From an uncultured Lachnospiraceae bacterium (lineage in GTDB: Bacteria > Bacillota > Clostridia > Lachnospirales > Lachnospiraceae), in contig CAOJQZ010000054.1 in assembly GCA_948441955.1 (NCBI GenBank), positions 1 through 16,112 of the forward strand: a DNA stretch of 16,112 bases, given 5' to 3'. Shown here piece after piece: positions 14,152 through 16,112 of the stretch. Under the pieces are notes generated by a model. That model saw nothing but the letters and a program-made list of their open reading frames with translations, ran no database searches and had not been told where the DNA came from. Position 1 is the first letter of the stretch. Each line of letters opens with the position of its first letter. A program made the position numbers and the translations under genes.

Positions 14152-15654
14152 CTACTCCTTCGCCGCCGCGGATGCATATGTCATAATTGTTTCCTGACTG
14201 AACTCTTCCTTTGACAGTTCTCCTGTCATTTCCCCTTCCGCAAGCACAAGAATCCTGTCAGACATACCCATCAGCTCTTCCATCTCGGAAGAAATCATTA
14301 TGATTGACTTTCCTTCCTTTTCTACCAGATCATTCATCAATTTATATATCTCATACTTTGCGCCTATATCAATTCCCCGGGTAGGCTCGTCAAAGATAAT
14401 AAGCTCAGACTGAGCCGCCATCCATCTTCCAAGGATAACCTTCTGCTGGTTCCCGCCGCTTAAATTCCGGATCAGCTGGTGCAGGCCCGGCGTTTTAATA
14501 GCCATATTTTTTCGGTATTTTTCAGCTGTGCTCATCTCCAGTTTTTCGTCAATGACACTAAAATGGGCATCCCTCTCATAAATCGGCATATTAATATTGT
14601 TCTTAATCGATATGCCCAGCATAGCCCCGTGACGCTTCCTGTCCTCCGGAACCAGCGCAATGCCAAGGTCAATGGCTTCCCTGGGGCTCTGGGGATTAAT
14701 TTCCTTTCCCTTATAGAACATTTGACCGGACTTCTTAGGCACAGCCCCAAAGATCATCTCTGCCAGCTCTGTCCTTCCAGATCCTACCAGTCCGCCCAGC
14801 CCCAGGATCTCCCCTTTATGGAGCCTTAAGTTTATGTTTTTGTCACCATTTCCGGTCAGACCTTTCAATTCCAGTATCACTTCTTCCTTTTTGATACAAC
14901 TGCCTCTGGGAGGATAAGTCTCGGTAAGCTGCCGCCCTACCATCAGCTGGATCAGTTCCTCTACCTGGCTATCTTTCGTAATCAGTGTCGTTACATATTC
15001 CCCGTCACGGATAACAACAATACGATCTGAAAGCCTGTAGATTTCTTCCAATCTGTGGGAGATGTAGATAATGGAAACTCCCTGTTTTCTCAAAAGCTCA
15101 ACAACACCGAACATACTCTCTACCTCTGCGCTTGTCAAAGGCGCGGAAGGCTCATCCATGATCAAGATTCTTGCGTTCTGCTGGATCGCCTTTGCAATCT
15201 CCACCATCTGCTGGTAACCCACAGTCAAATCTTTCATTAATGTCTTTGGATCGATTTTGATATGTAACTGTTCAAAGGCTTTTGCCGCTTCCCTTTCCAT
15301 AGCCTTTTTGTCAATCAGGATTCCTTTCCTGATGGGATGGCCCAAGAACAGGTTCTCTGCCGCTGATAATTCCTTTACATTATTAAATTCCTGGTAAATA
15401 ATCGCGATCCCGTTTTCTGACGCAAGCTGGGGCGTCATGCTGTCAAATTCTTTTCCATTTACGATGATCTTTCCAGAGGTGGGAATCACTGCTCCGGAAC
15501 AGCACTTAATCAATGTAGATTTTCCCGCCCCGTTCTCTCCAATCAGCGCAAGAATCTCGCCTGCTTTCAATTCTAACGTCACATCTTTGAGTGCAACGAC
15601 ACCTGGATATTCTTTTCTTATATGCTTTAATTGCAATACATATTCTTCACTCAT
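14152..15654 (-). CDS. Sugar ABC transporter ATP-binding protein, RbsA/MglA type (two NBDs)
   Basis: The 500-residue protein has two fused nucleotide-binding domains, as in RbsA/MglA/XylG. The first has Walker A at 39-47 (GENGAGKST), signature LTVGYQQ at 143-149 (family norm LSVGQQQ) and Walker B with D167-E168 (IMDEPSAPLT). The second has the usual degenerate Walker A (GSGRTE), a canonical LSGGNQQ signature at 398-404 and Walker B with D422-E423 (FDEPTRGID). Only one composite site is likely to hydrolyse ATP well, as is normal for this family. ATG 15654 lies 8 nt after the stop of the binding protein gene, and the nearest purine-rich site is weak, so coupling is likely. It powers the permease downstream. 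Confidence 0.94.
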   Translation of the reverse strand: MSEEYVLQLKHIRKEYPGVVALKDVTLELKAGEILALIGENGAGKSTLIKCCSGAVIPTSGKIIVNGKEFDSMTPQLASENGIAIIYQEFNNVKELSAAENLFLGHPIRKGILIDKKAMEREAAKAFEQLHIKIDPKTLMKDLTVGYQQMVEIAKAIQQNARILIMDEPSAPLTSAEVESMFGVVELLRKQGVSIIYISHRLEEIYRLSDRIVVIRDGEYVTTLITKDSQVEELIQLMVGRQLTETYPPRGSCIKKEEVILELKGLTGNGDKNINLRLHKGEILGLGGLVGSGRTELAEMIFGAVPKKSGQMFYKGKEINPQSPREAIDLGIALVPEDRKRHGAMLGISIKNNINMPIYERDAHFSVIDEKLEMSTAEKYRKNMAIKTPGLHQLIRNLSGGNQQKVILGRWMAAQSELIIFDEPTRGIDIGAKYEIYKLMNDLVEKEGKSIIMISSEMEELMGMSDRILVLAEGEMTGELSKEEFSQETIMTYASAAAKE

Positions 15655-15662
15655 ACCGGCTC

Positions 15663-16112
15663 TTACATCCCTTCTAAAATTTCATCAATATTGTCGCGGG
15701 TGATCGGTCCAATCTCACGGGTAACATTCCTGTCTGACCCAAAATCCTCCCCTGACAAAATCCTCTCGAACATCCTGACGCAGGCTTTGGCCGTATCTAA
15801 ATTTGAGCCTTCAAATCCTACAATCGCCCGGACTGCTTCTCCATCGTTTTTCAGGGAATCCAGCTGCTGCTGTGTCACATCGGTGGTAATAACACCGTAA
15901 TTCTCGGGGATATTTCCTCTTCCGAATTCTGCCAGAAGCGCTTCGTTAGCTCCAATCATAGCGCCGGCGCAGACCCCTACGAACACATTGGCATCCGGGT
16001 GTACCGACACGACAGATTCCACGTTGGTCTGCGCCTCCGGAGCCTCCAGACCGTCCACCTCCGCAATAATTTCGTAATTATTCTCACAATTTGCTTTCAG
16101 TCCTTCCTTTAT
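15663..16112 (-). CDS. Sugar ABC transporter substrate-binding protein, C-terminal 149 residues (runs off right edge)
   Basis: The frame is open from the right edge to TAA at 15663-15665. The visible part is the C-terminal half of a type 1 periplasmic-binding fold: AQTNVESVVSVHPDANVFVG and CAGAMIGANEALLAEFG (hinge region), then ITTDVTQQQLDSLKNDGEAVRAIVGF, matching the family pattern where the ligand loop and the IK-x-G segment lie, and a final lobe ending DNIDEILEGM. It is probably a lipoprotein in a Gram-positive cell, but its signal peptide is outside the window. It is first in the transporter operon: binding protein, ATPase, permease. It resembles RbsB-type proteins; the ligand is unknown. 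Confidence 0.88.
   Translation of the reverse strand: MKEGLKANCENNYEIIAEVDGLEAPEAQTNVESVVSVHPDANVFVGVCAGAMIGANEALLAEFGRGNIPENYGVITTDVTQQQLDSLKNDGEAVRAIVGFEGSNLDTAKACVRMFERILSGEDFGSDRNVTREIGPITRDNIDEILEGM

Noticed and set aside
14139..14177. Arg-rich N-terminal extension of the permease
   Set aside because: The residues come from the 3' end of the ATPase gene in another frame; ATG 14138 is preceded by AGGAGAGG.

Overview
The window looks like a chromosomal segment of a low-to-mid GC, Gram-positive anaerobe of the Clostridia, most likely a Lachnospiraceae-type gut bacterium. This rests on strong AGGAGG-type ribosome binding sites before nearly every gene, TATAAT-type promoters, tRNAs without an encoded CCA, short intrinsic terminators, and the protein families present (YfcC carrier, M20 peptidase, ribose-type ABC transporter, clostridial mannitol-dehydrogenase-family oxidoreductase). 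The genus cannot be fixed from sequence reading alone.

Layout, left to right. Positions 1-312 (minus) hold the N-terminal part of a SAM-dependent methyltransferase. Positions 343-651 hold a compact minus-strand tRNA operon with promoter, tRNA-Gln(CTG), tRNA-Pro(CGG) and a strong terminator. Positions 780-3512 (minus) hold a tightly coupled M20 metallopeptidase and YfcC-family membrane carrier. Positions 3577-10141 (minus) hold a complete four-gene Wadjet system, jetA-jetB-jetC-jetD: an SMC/condensin-like complex plus a Toprim nuclease. Positions 10142-10439 are non-coding and carry the jet promoter and leader, plus an inverted repeat at the start of the divergent genes. Positions 10440-11380 (plus) hold a small P-loop kinase and a PH-domain membrane protein whose end looks frameshifted. 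A two-way terminator lies at 11413-11436. Positions 11468-16112 (minus) hold a carbohydrate locus: partial substrate-binding protein, double-NBD ATPase, permease and a mannitol-dehydrogenase-family enzyme.

The Wadjet operon is the centrepiece. All catalytic motifs needed for function are visible: Walker A, SGGEGQ signature and Walker B in JetC, and the E...DxD Toprim triad in JetD. The genes overlap or lie within 4 nt of each other. Wadjet is an established anti-plasmid system, so the core itself is not new. Less ordinary are its borders: two 23-bp, 19/23 identical direct repeats sit just outside the operon (3544-3566 and 10178-10200), each itself an inverted repeat. The jetA leader also carries a terminator-like hairpin nested inside a 32-codon small ORF. 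Together they suggest either a mobile or regulated cassette boundary, or attenuation control of a costly defence system; both readings are inference.

The sugar ABC genes and the polyol/uronate oxidoreductase form a plausible uptake-and-oxidation pathway. A tandem 10-bp repeat plus a palindrome before the oxidoreductase look like a regulator binding site.
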